The notes below the pieces were generated by a model. The model worked only from the letters and a program-made list of their open reading frames with translations. It did no database searches and had not been told where the DNA came from. Source: CAYSLU01 sp964431965 (GTDB lineage Bacteria > Verrucomicrobiota > Kiritimatiellia > CAIKKV01 > CAYSLU01). Taken from it: DNA of 64,000 bases. Position 1 is the stretch's first letter, and each line of letters opens with the position of its first letter. Shown here piece by piece: positions 34,428-41,455 of this stretch. Made by a program: the position numbers and the translations under genes. The DNA is taken from assembly GCA_964431965.1 (NCBI GenBank), contig CAYSLU010000009.1, positions 15,214 through 79,213 of the forward strand, given 5' to 3'.

Positions 34428-34583
34428 CGGGGGACTCGGCAGGACTTGGGGTTAGGGCGTAAGAGCGGGAGTCGCTGCAATCTGAGAACCCATGCTGCGG
34501 TTCGATGCTCTGCGGCGAAAATCAAGCTTGGTGGTTCCGGGAATGCCCGGACATCACCACAGGAATCGTAGAGTCTGAATGCC

Positions 34584-35795
34584 GTGATGATGGCCGACAC
34601 TCCCCGATCGATCCGGACGCCGCGCATCCTGCTGCTCACTTGGTGGCCGCCGGACACGCGGTACAAGGTGATGCAGCGGAACGCGGGCCGGATGCCGGCC
34701 GGGTCGGTCTGTTGGGCGTCGCTGCGGGCGGCCAATCCGGGCGTCCGGTTCCCGTGGCCGCACGAGTCGGCCGTGCCGCGCCCGCTGCACTACCGCCTGG
34801 ACCGGACGGCTCTCGGGCAGTGGTTCGCCCATGAGGCGCAGGGCGCGCAGCTGGCGCGGCGGCTCGCCGACTGGGCGCGCGCCTTCGAGCCCGAGGTGGT
34901 CTGGGTTCTGCCTGAGCTCGGCGCGGCGAACGTGGGCCTCCGGCTGGCCCGACGGCTCGACGTGCCGATCCATGCAACCGTGCACGACGCGCACGAGACG
35001 GCTCGCTTCATCGTTCCTCCCCTGTACTATCCCCTGTACGCCCGAAGCGTGCGCCGCATTCTGGGCGCCGCGAACAGCGCGGACGCGATCTGCGGGCCGA
35101 TGCGGGAGTACCTGAGCCGGCGGCACGCGAACCTCACGTCGGAGAACTGCATCGTGTTCCCCCCGTCGGTGCTGCCGGGTGACATGCAGCTGGCTCCGGA
35201 GCCGCCGACGGACGGACGCATCCGGCGAATCGGGTTCTGCGGCTCGATGCGCGTGTCGGCCCGTCAGTGGAGCGCCTTCCTCCAGCTCCTGGCGCGTTTG
35301 CCGTTCGAGTTCGAGCTGATCCTGTTCGCATACGAGGACTTGTTTCACGACGTGCCGCTGCCGGCGAACGTGCGCGTGGCGCTTCAGCCCTTCGCCGAGG
35401 AGGAGTCGGGGATCATCGACACGTTCCATCGCTGCGGGGTGCATGCCTGCTATCTGGGGCTCTGGAAGGAGCCGGAGCGTCTGCTGTTCGGGCGGACGTC
35501 CCTCAGCGCGAAGCTGACCACCTACGCGGCCGCGGGTCTGCCCGTAATCGTCGACGGCGGCGCGGACTCGTCCGCCTGGGATCTCGTCTCCCGCTACGGC
35601 GCGGGGGTGCTGTGCGGCGACGACGAAGCGTCGGCGCGTGCGGAGCTGGACCGGCTGATGTCGGATGCGTCGCTGCGTCGCTCGATGGGTGCGGGCGCGG
35701 CCCGCATGTGTCGCGTGGAGTTCGATCTCGACGCGAATGCCGCGCGGCTCGCCGCCCGGCTGGCGCGGACCGCAGCCGGGGGTGCGCGTGGGTGA
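34584..35795 (+). CDS. Glycosyltransferase (GT4-like)
   Basis: Protein of 403 residues with a GT-B layout. RILLLTWWPPDTRYKVM is the first strand. The N-domain has HATVHDAHETARFIVPPLYY. The C-domain begins at RIRRIGFCGSMRVSARQW and contains GRTSLSAKLTTYAAAGLPVI, the donor-side region, with a loop shorter than in canonical GT4. GTG 34584, ATG 34587 and ATG 34590 are all possible starts. The 156 bases upstream hold only a weak CCGGG/CCCGG hairpin. The stop lies inside the next gene. Confidence 0.75.
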   Translation: MMMADTPRSIRTPRILLLTWWPPDTRYKVMQRNAGRMPAGSVCWASLRAANPGVRFPWPHESAVPRPLHYRLDRTALGQWFAHEAQGAQLARRLADWARAFEPEVVWVLPELGAANVGLRLARRLDVPIHATVHDAHETARFIVPPLYYPLYARSVRRILGAANSADAICGPMREYLSRRHANLTSENCIVFPPSVLPGDMQLAPEPPTDGRIRRIGFCGSMRVSARQWSAFLQLLARLPFEFELILFAYEDLFHDVPLPANVRVALQPFAEEESGIIDTFHRCGVHACYLGLWKEPERLLFGRTSLSAKLTTYAAAGLPVIVDGGADSSAWDLVSRYGAGVLCGDDEASARAELDRLMSDASLRRSMGAGAARMCRVEFDLDANAARLAARLARTAAGGARG

Positions 35796-37143
35796 TCCCG
35801 GGCAGAGCGCGAAGAAGCGGGCGCGGCCGACGGTGTGGTACGTGGCCGCGGGGTACCTTCTGCCGGCGGGGATCGAGGCGTATCTGCTCCACTACGCGAC
35901 GGAGCTGCGGCGCCAGGGGTTCGATCCCCGCATCCTGGTGTTCCAGCCTCTGCCGCGCGAGAAGCATCGCTTCCTCGCGGCGCTGGAGGAGCGGGGGATT
36001 CCCATCGACTCGCTCTTCACGATGGCCGCCCCGCGCGCGCGGCTGCGGGCGGCGCTCCTGTGGGGCCCGTGGCGGCTGTGGGCGGCGCTTCGAGGGCACT
36101 CTGCGGGCGGCCGTTCGCTATTTGCATGGGCGCTCAAGCGGGAAGCCGTGGCGCTCCTCAGCCGGATGATTCGCCGGGAGCAACCCGACATCATCCACGT
36201 CAAGGGGCGGGTCATCACGGAGGCCTGGCCGGTGTTCCCCTCGGACCGGACGATCTACCAGCATGCACTCATGGGCACGGTCGATCCCTCCTGGGAGCCG
36301 TGCGAGGTCGAGGCGTTCCGCGCGTTCGCCAACCGCATCGCGCGCATCTTCGTGCAAGGTCCGGGCATCGCGCCGGTGATGGCACGGTCGTTCGGAATTA
36401 CGCGGCCGATCGACACCGTGTTCACGATGGCGCCGGATGAGTTTCGGAGTCTGACCGTGTCGGAGTATGGGAGTGACAGGGTGTCGGAGTGTGGGCGTGT
36501 CGGAGTGTCGGAGTGTTCGGAGGGGGCAGGCTCATCCTCCATCACCCCGAAACCCCGTGACGCCGACACCCCCATACCCCCTCACTCCGACACTCCGTCC
36601 TCCTGCCGCTTCGGAATCGTGTGCCGGTTCACGGAGCAGAAGGGGATCGCGTACATCCTCGAGGCGCTTCGGCTCTTCCGGGATCGGCACGGAGACGTGC
36701 GGTTCACCTTCGCCGGCCAGGGGCCGCTCGAGGAGACGATCCGCGCGTTCGCGGCGCGGCACGGGCTGGCGAACGTGCGGGTCGCCCGGGTGGAGCAGCT
36801 CGCCGGCGCGCTGGCCGACATGGACGTCTTCGTCCATCCGGGCCTGGACGATGCGATGCCGGTCTCGCTCGTGGAGGCGCTGATGTTCGGCGTGCCGTGC
36901 ATCGGGACCCGTGTCGGCGCCGTGCCCGACCTCATCCGGGATGGCGTCGAGGGCCTCTTGATCGAGCCGGCCTCCGCGGAGCAGATCTTCGTCGCGATGG
37001 AGCGGTTCGCGCGGATGCCGCCCGGCGAGTTTTCGGCCTTCCGGCAGCGGGCGCGGGCCCGCTACGTGGAGGCGTGTCGGCCCGAAGTGGTGGGGGCCGT
37101 GGTGGCCGGTCACTATCGACAGATCATGGAGCGTTTGCCGTGA
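35788..37143 (+). CDS. Family 4 glycosyltransferase with in-frame repeat insertion
   Basis: GT-B glycosyltransferase of about 451 residues. The N-domain opens with VWYVAAGYLLPAGIEAYLL. The C-domain starts at FGIVCRFTEQKGIAYILEAL and has HPGLDDAMPVSLVEALMFGV and GTRVGAVPDLIRDGVEGLL, all canonical GT4. Residues about 220-271, between the two domains, are encoded by a palindromic repeat (listed separately) and add a low-complexity segment rich in S, P, D and T. GTG 35788 (or 35782) is the likely start because longer upstream frame is a shadow. Without the insert the length would be about 400, usual for GT4. Confidence 0.85.
   Translation: MGDPGQSAKKRARPTVWYVAAGYLLPAGIEAYLLHYATELRRQGFDPRILVFQPLPREKHRFLAALEERGIPIDSLFTMAAPRARLRAALLWGPWRLWAALRGHSAGGRSLFAWALKREAVALLSRMIRREQPDIIHVKGRVITEAWPVFPSDRTIYQHALMGTVDPSWEPCEVEAFRAFANRIARIFVQGPGIAPVMARSFGITRPIDTVFTMAPDEFRSLTVSEYGSDRVSECGRVGVSECSEGAGSSSITPKPRDADTPIPPHSDTPSSCRFGIVCRFTEQKGIAYILEALRLFRDRHGDVRFTFAGQGPLEETIRAFAARHGLANVRVARVEQLAGALADMDVFVHPGLDDAMPVSLVEALMFGVPCIGTRVGAVPDLIRDGVEGLLIEPASAEQIFVAMERFARMPPGEFSAFRQRARARYVEACRPEVVGAVVAGHYRQIMERLP
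36446..36602. repeat. Low-complexity palindromic repeat inserted in-frame in a GT4 gene
   Basis: About 155 bases. The left part repeats GTGTCGGAGT-type units (36458, 36480, 36498, 36507). The right part carries the complementary CACTCCGACACTCC, with CCCCATACCCCC between. The two halves are inverted, so the element can fold. In translation it gives SEYGSDRVSECG on one side and DADTPIPPHSDTPS on the other. It sits exactly between the two Rossmann domains, and the frame is open throughout. Its length is close to a multiple of three. Confidence 0.8.
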
Positions 37144-37177
37144 GCCGCCGCCAGGCTTCGGCGGACGAGGTCGGGCG

Positions 37178-37241
37178 CCCCTCCAAGGAGGGGATTGTCG
37201 CCCACGCCCTTCTCAGCTCTGCAATCCCCTCCTGGGAGGGG
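37178..37241. repeat. Pair of short perfect hairpins in the gap
   Basis: The 178-base gap between two glycosyltransferase genes contains CCCCTCCAAGGAGGGG at 37178-37193 and CCCCTCCTGGGAGGGG at 37226-37241, each a 7-base stem with a two-base loop, about 32 bases apart. Flanking GGATTGTCGCCC and GGGTGGGTTGCCC also look like part of an interspersed repeat unit. No T-run follows, so an intrinsic terminator is not supported. No gene is visible in the gap. Confidence 0.65.
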
Positions 37242-37321
37242 TCCGCGAAGCGGGGGGTGGGTTGCCCATGCGGGCGTCCGCCCGAACCGCTGCCGCAGCG
37301 GGCCGCGCGACGGGGTAACTC

Positions 37322-38314
37322 ATGACGTTCACCGTCATCATCGCCACATTCGACCGGCCGGATCGGCTGGCGCGCGTGTTGGGCTGCGTCTCGGCCGCCA
37401 GCCGCAAGACGGGGGAGGCGCATCCCGTCGTCGTGGTCGACAACGGGAGCCGGCTTCCGGCCGGGCCCATCGCGTCGGCCCTTTCGGCATCGACAGGACT
37501 GTCGATCCGCTGCCTGGCGTCGCGGCCCGGAGACAAGTGCCGGGCGCTCAACATGGGCATCGCGGCCGCATCGACCGAGTGGCTGGCGTTCACGGACGAC
37601 GACACGCTGCCGGACGGCGGATGGCTGGCCGAGGGCGCCCGGTTCGCCGCGGCGGGCGGGTGCCGCGTGTTTGGCGGCCGCGTCCTTCCCGGCGAGCCGC
37701 CGGGGCTCTTGCCGGCCTGGCTTCAGCCCGGCCGCTCGGGCCGGTTCCCCTGGGTCGGCGGCGCGCTCGTCCGCTACGAGCCGATGTCCGCGAGCGGCCG
37801 CCTGCCCCGGAGTCACCCGATCCCGTTCGGCGCGAACATCTTTGTCCGGCGCGATGTCTTCGCCGAATTCGGGGGCTACGACGAGACGCTGTGGGCGCTC
37901 TGCGGCCGCGCGGCGCTGGGGGTGGACGACGGCGAGTTCGGCGTCCGGCTCCAGAGCGCGGGCGAGCCGATCGGGTACTGCCGCGAAGCGCTGGTCGTGC
38001 ATCCCGTTCACGAGGAGCGGTACTCGATCGCGAGCCACCTGCGCATCGCCTACCGCTACGGCTGGCGGGATCCGCTGGTGTTCTTCGATCCCCGCCGCCC
38101 GGCCGTGGAGCTGTTTCGCCTGCGCCAGGTCGCCGGCCTTTCGGCCCGCGCGGCGGCGGCGGCCCTGAGGCGCGACGCGGCGGCTGCCGTAAGCGACCTG
38201 TCCGATGCGGCCAAGGCCGTCGGGGCCGTGGCCTGCCGACAGTCCCGGGCGTACCGGGAATGGGCGCGGTTGCGCGCCGACGCGTACCGCGCTCCGGCTC
38301 CGGGGGCGACATGA
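37322..38314 (+). CDS. Family 2 glycosyltransferase
   Basis: GT-A glycosyltransferase of 330 residues. FTVIIATFDRPDRLARVL and VVVDNGSRLPAG form the nucleotide-binding part, and LAFTDDDTLPDGGWL has the metal-binding aspartates 92-94. GANIFVRRDVFAEFGGYDE is the acceptor loop and VDDGEFGVRLQSAG carries the catalytic acidic residue. The C-terminal 80 residues are Ala/Arg-rich and helical. ATGA overlaps the next GT4 gene. The substrate is unknown. Confidence 0.88.
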   Translation: MTFTVIIATFDRPDRLARVLGCVSAASRKTGEAHPVVVVDNGSRLPAGPIASALSASTGLSIRCLASRPGDKCRALNMGIAAASTEWLAFTDDDTLPDGGWLAEGARFAAAGGCRVFGGRVLPGEPPGLLPAWLQPGRSGRFPWVGGALVRYEPMSASGRLPRSHPIPFGANIFVRRDVFAEFGGYDETLWALCGRAALGVDDGEFGVRLQSAGEPIGYCREALVVHPVHEERYSIASHLRIAYRYGWRDPLVFFDPRRPAVELFRLRQVAGLSARAAAAALRRDAAAAVSDLSDAAKAVGAVACRQSRAYREWARLRADAYRAPAPGAT

Positions 38315-39486
38315 GAGTGGCCGTGGCCAGCTGCGGGCTTGGGCACGTGCTCCGCGGGATCGAGACCTGGGCGGCGGACACCGCGGCCGCGCTGGCGGCG
38401 CGCGGCGGCGACGTGACGCTGTTCGGCGCGGCGGGGACGCCGCCGGGCGTACCCTCGACCGTTCGGCTGCGATGCCTGAGGCGGGGCGACGCGCTCGCCC
38501 GCCGCCTCGCGCGACTGGCGCCGCGCGCCGCGTGGCGGTGGGGGCTGCTCAGCCCGTACGGATGGGAGCAGCTGAGCTTCTGGCTGCGGCTCTGGCCGCG
38601 CCTGCGGCGCGGCGGGTTCGACATCCTCCACGTTCAGGACCCGATGCTCGCGGACTGGTGCCGCCGGTTCCGGCTCCGCGGCTGGATCGCGACGCGCGAG
38701 ATCCTGGCCCACGGAACGGAGGAGCCGCAGGCGTTCGTGTGTCGCTTCGAGCACGTGCAGCACCTGGCGCCCTGGCACCTCGAGCAAGCGCTGGCGGCGT
38801 TGGCGGGGGAGGGCGGCGCTCCGGCTGGCGCTCGCGCCTGGGCCGCCATCCCCAACTTCGTCGATTGCGAGCGATTCGCTCCTTCGCGTGAGCGGCGTGC
38901 AGCGCTCCGGGCGAGGCTGGGGATTCCGCCCGCCGCGACGGTCGTCGGGTGCGCGGCGGCTGTGAAGAAGGACCACAAGCGCATCGACTACCTGGTGCGC
39001 GAGTTTGCCGCCTGGTCGGAGCGCACGGCGGAGCCGCGGCCGTACCTGCTCGTGGCCGGGGCGCGGCAGGACGAGACGGACGAAGTTGTCGAACTGGCCC
39101 GCCGGCTGGCGCCGGAGCGCATCCGTTTCCTGCTGGACTGTCCGCGGGCGGACATGCCGGCGTTCTACGCGGCACTGGACGCGTTCGTGCTGCCGTCCCT
39201 GTTCGAGATGATGCCGATCGCGGTGCTCGAAGCGCTGGCGTCCGGGCTTCCGGTGCTGGCGAACCGCCACCCGGTGCTGGAGTGGATGGTCGGGCCGGGC
39301 GGGGCGTGCGTGGACATGACCGCGGATGGCGGCCTGGCCGGCGCCCTGGCCGTCCTGGCCCCGGGGTGGGTGGCCGAGCGAGGGGGCGCCGCACGCGGGC
39401 ACGCGCTTCGACTGTTCGCTCGCGACGTGGTCATCGGCGAGTACGAAGGGTATTACCGCCGGGTGCTGGGGCGGGACCAGCGGTGA
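38311..39486 (+). CDS. Family 4 glycosyltransferase
   Basis: GT-B glycosyltransferase of 391 residues. The N-terminal MRVAVASCGLGHVLRGIETW has a G-x-G-H-V-x-R-G-I-E loop that binds acceptor or donor phosphate. The C-domain has VGCAAAVKKDHKRIDYLV and LPSLFEMMPIAVLEALASGL, the GT4 donor site, and DRDQR-type ending. The longer open frame upstream is a shadow. It is the last gene before repeat block 7. Substrate unknown. Confidence 0.87.
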   Translation: MRVAVASCGLGHVLRGIETWAADTAAALAARGGDVTLFGAAGTPPGVPSTVRLRCLRRGDALARRLARLAPRAAWRWGLLSPYGWEQLSFWLRLWPRLRRGGFDILHVQDPMLADWCRRFRLRGWIATREILAHGTEEPQAFVCRFEHVQHLAPWHLEQALAALAGEGGAPAGARAWAAIPNFVDCERFAPSRERRAALRARLGIPPAATVVGCAAAVKKDHKRIDYLVREFAAWSERTAEPRPYLLVAGARQDETDEVVELARRLAPERIRFLLDCPRADMPAFYAALDAFVLPSLFEMMPIAVLEALASGLPVLANRHPVLEWMVGPGGACVDMTADGGLAGALAVLAPGWVAERGGAARGHALRLFARDVVIGEYEGYYRRVLGRDQR

Positions 39487-39488
39487 TG

Positions 39489-39537
39489 ACTTCTCTGCGT
39501 CCTCCGCGCCTCCGCGGTGAAACTCCGGGCTTTTTCT
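39489..39537. repeat. Fragment of a different widespread interspersed repeat
   Basis: Immediately after the GT4 stop, TTCTCTGCGTCCTCCGCGCC followed by TCCGCGGTGAAA matches the common repeat that in the opposite strand reads HRREAEDAE. Only one arm is seen here. It joins directly to the left arm of the main palindromic family, so two families abut. Confidence 0.65.
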
Positions 39538-39543
39538 GATCCC

Positions 39544-39762
39544 AAACCTTTGCGCGTCTTGCGCCTTTTTGCGGCTATTCGGCTGACCGGGAGAATGGCC
39601 GCAAAGAGGCGCAGGCAGAGCGCAGGTTGGTGGGGTGGTGCAGAGTCGGATGGTCTATCCCGATGTCTCTTGAGTTCTGAACCTTGCGCGTCTTGCGCCT
39701 TTTTGCGGCTATTCGGTTGACTAGGAGAATGGCCGCAAAGAGGCGCAGGCGGAGCGCAGGCT
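39544..39762. repeat. Palindromic repeat block 7 (L-R, L-R)
   Basis: This is the only block of the main family found after 10.5 kb. Left arm about 39544-39580, right arm about 39592-39630, a spacer (GTGGTGCAGAGTCGGATGG), left arm about 39676-39714, right arm about 39726-39762. Together with the fragment before it and about 75 bases after, it fills the 353-base gap. The next gene's upstream open frame starts in spacer-like sequence. Confidence 0.85.
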
Positions 39763-39839
39763 GGTGGGGGCGGTGACAGAACCGGATGGTTGCAACGCGG
39801 AGGTCGCGGGGCGTTCGGACAAAGCGGGAAGTCCAACTG

Positions 39840-40502
39840 ATGTGGATAGTCCGACAGCGGCGTGCGGTGGTGTTCGTCGGTGGCCTGCTTGCGTTGCTTG
39901 CGGCCGCGCTGATGGGGCCGCTTGCCACGTGGCTGCAGCGGCGGGATCTGGTTCTCGCGCCGGGGCAGGCGGCGGATGCGGTGTACCTCGTCGCGGGTGC
40001 GCGGGCCCAGAACCTGAGGGTGGGGGCCGTGCTGGAATACGCCCGGCAGACCGCGGCCTCCGGGCTGCCCGTGACGGTGCTGATCGGGAATGACTCGCTG
40101 GTGGGCCCGTGGTCGGTCGCCGACGATCGATGCCTCAGCATGGCCGAGTGGGCCTGCCGCAAACTGGAGCCGGCGATGGAGGTCCTCGGCGTGCGTGCGC
40201 GAATAGAGACGGTGCCGGGACAGTTCCTCGGTACGGATCACGAGATGGAGATGCTGGCCCGCTACCTGGAGGCGCACCGCGACATCGGGCGCCTGGCGCT
40301 CGCCACGAGTCGCTTTCACGCTCGGCGGGCCGTGGCCCGGCTTGAGGCGCACCGGCGCGGACCGGTAGACGTGCGGCTGGTTCCGGTGCGTGCGATCGGC
40401 GAGGACCGGGCGCCCTGGATTGTCGCCGGCGAACTGGGCAGCCTGGCGCGCGACGCGCTCGGCCTGGCCCGGGCCCCGCTGCTGACGAGGAGGCACCCGT
40501 GA
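39840..40502 (+). CDS. YdcF/SanA-like DUF218 membrane protein
   Basis: Protein of 220 residues with one N-terminal membrane anchor (AVVFVGGLLALLAAALMGPL) and a DUF218 domain outside. The family block is partly conserved: YLVAGARAQNLRVGAVLEYA at the start, then TDHEMEMLARYL and LALATSRFHARRAVARL. The usual acidic pair is partly diverged. Members such as SanA/YdcF are linked to envelope integrity and some to glycan polymer metabolism, without a settled reaction. ATG 39840 is chosen because the frame before it is repeat spacer. Overlaps the next gene (GTGA). Confidence 0.7.
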   Translation: MWIVRQRRAVVFVGGLLALLAAALMGPLATWLQRRDLVLAPGQAADAVYLVAGARAQNLRVGAVLEYARQTAASGLPVTVLIGNDSLVGPWSVADDRCLSMAEWACRKLEPAMEVLGVRARIETVPGQFLGTDHEMEMLARYLEAHRDIGRLALATSRFHARRAVARLEAHRRGPVDVRLVPVRAIGEDRAPWIVAGELGSLARDALGLARAPLLTRRHP

Positions 40503-41455
40503 CGCGCGCGCCGCTGGTGAGCGTGGTGATTCCGGCGCACAACTCGGCGGGCACGCTGGGCGAGGCGCTGGAGTCCGTCGCGTCCCAGACCGCGCGCGCC
40601 GACGAGGTGATCGTGGTCGACGACGGGTCGGCCGACGGAAGCGCCGAGTGCGCCGAGCGCGCCTATCCCGGGTGCATCGTCATCCGTCAGGCGAACGCGG
40701 GGCCGGGCGCCGCGCGCAACGCGGGCGTGGCCCGGGCGCGCGGCGAGTGGGTCGCCTTTCTGGATGCGGACGATGCGTGGCTGCCGTGGCGGCTGGAGAC
40801 GCAGCTGCGGCTGGCCGCGCGGGATCCGGGCGTGGCGATGTGGTGCGGGCACGCGGAGCGGATCGGAGGCGTGCCCGAGGACGGGCTGGCCGGGCCCGAG
40901 GCCGGGGCATCGCCGTCTGCCCCCCCTGCCGAGCCTCCGGTCTCGGGCCTGACGCTCGGGCGGCTGGCGCAGAGCAACCTCGTGGCCACGTCGACGGTGC
41001 TGGTGCGGCGGTCGGCCCTGGCGGCGGCGGGCGGGTTCGATCCGCAGTTTCGGGGGCCGGAGGACTACGACCTGTGGCTGCGCCTGGCCGCGCGCGGGCC
41101 GATTGCCTTTATCGACGCGCTGCTGGCGCGGTACCGGCATCAGGAGGGGAGCCTGAGCACGGACGCCGCCCGCTTTCTGCCGCAGATCGTGCGCGTGCTG
41201 GACAAGGCGTACGCGCCGGGAGGGGCGCTGCACGGGCGGCGCGGCAAGGGCCAGGCCAAGGCCTATCACTACATGGCGTGCTCGTGGATGGCGGCCCGCC
41301 GCGGGGAGCTGGGGCCGGCGCTCCGGCTGTTCGGGGCTTCTTTCCGCTTTTGGCCGTGGTGGTTCGGGCGCTATGCTGGGCTGCGCTGGCCGAGGCCGAA
41401 GCTGATGGTTTTCTTTGTGAAGACGGGGGTCCGGAGGATCAGGGCGCGTGATTGA
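40499..41455 (+). CDS. Family 2 glycosyltransferase
   Basis: GT-A glycosyltransferase of 318 residues with full GT2 signature: VSVVIPAHNSAGTLGEAL, VIVVDDGSADGSAE, VAFLDADDAW with the D-x-D-D cluster at 89-92, and RGPEDYDLWLRLAARG with the catalytic-base region (ED-x2-W). RYRHQEGSLS is a frequent C-terminal signature of this subgroup. The GTG start overlaps the upstream gene and the stop overlaps the FkbH-like gene by 8 bases. Specificity is unknown. Confidence 0.9.
   Translation: MTRAPLVSVVIPAHNSAGTLGEALESVASQTARADEVIVVDDGSADGSAECAERAYPGCIVIRQANAGPGAARNAGVARARGEWVAFLDADDAWLPWRLETQLRLAARDPGVAMWCGHAERIGGVPEDGLAGPEAGASPSAPPAEPPVSGLTLGRLAQSNLVATSTVLVRRSALAAAGGFDPQFRGPEDYDLWLRLAARGPIAFIDALLARYRHQEGSLSTDAARFLPQIVRVLDKAYAPGGALHGRRGKGQAKAYHYMACSWMAARRGELGPALRLFGASFRFWPWWFGRYAGLRWPRPKLMVFFVKTGVRRIRARD

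Noticed and set aside
34537..34560. CCGGGAATGCCCGG hairpin in the gap before the glycosyltransferase at 34584
   Set aside because: Five-base stem with no T-run or known motif; likely chance in GC-rich DNA.
37195..39486. A single 763-codon gene spanning the GT2 and GT4 region
   Set aside because: The first 370 codons are an off-frame shadow of the GT2 gene at 37322; only the part from ATG 38311 has GT4 motifs.
101..39762. CRISPR array
   Set aside because: The repeats are imperfect palindromes with irregular spacing and homologous spacers, and there are no cas genes.
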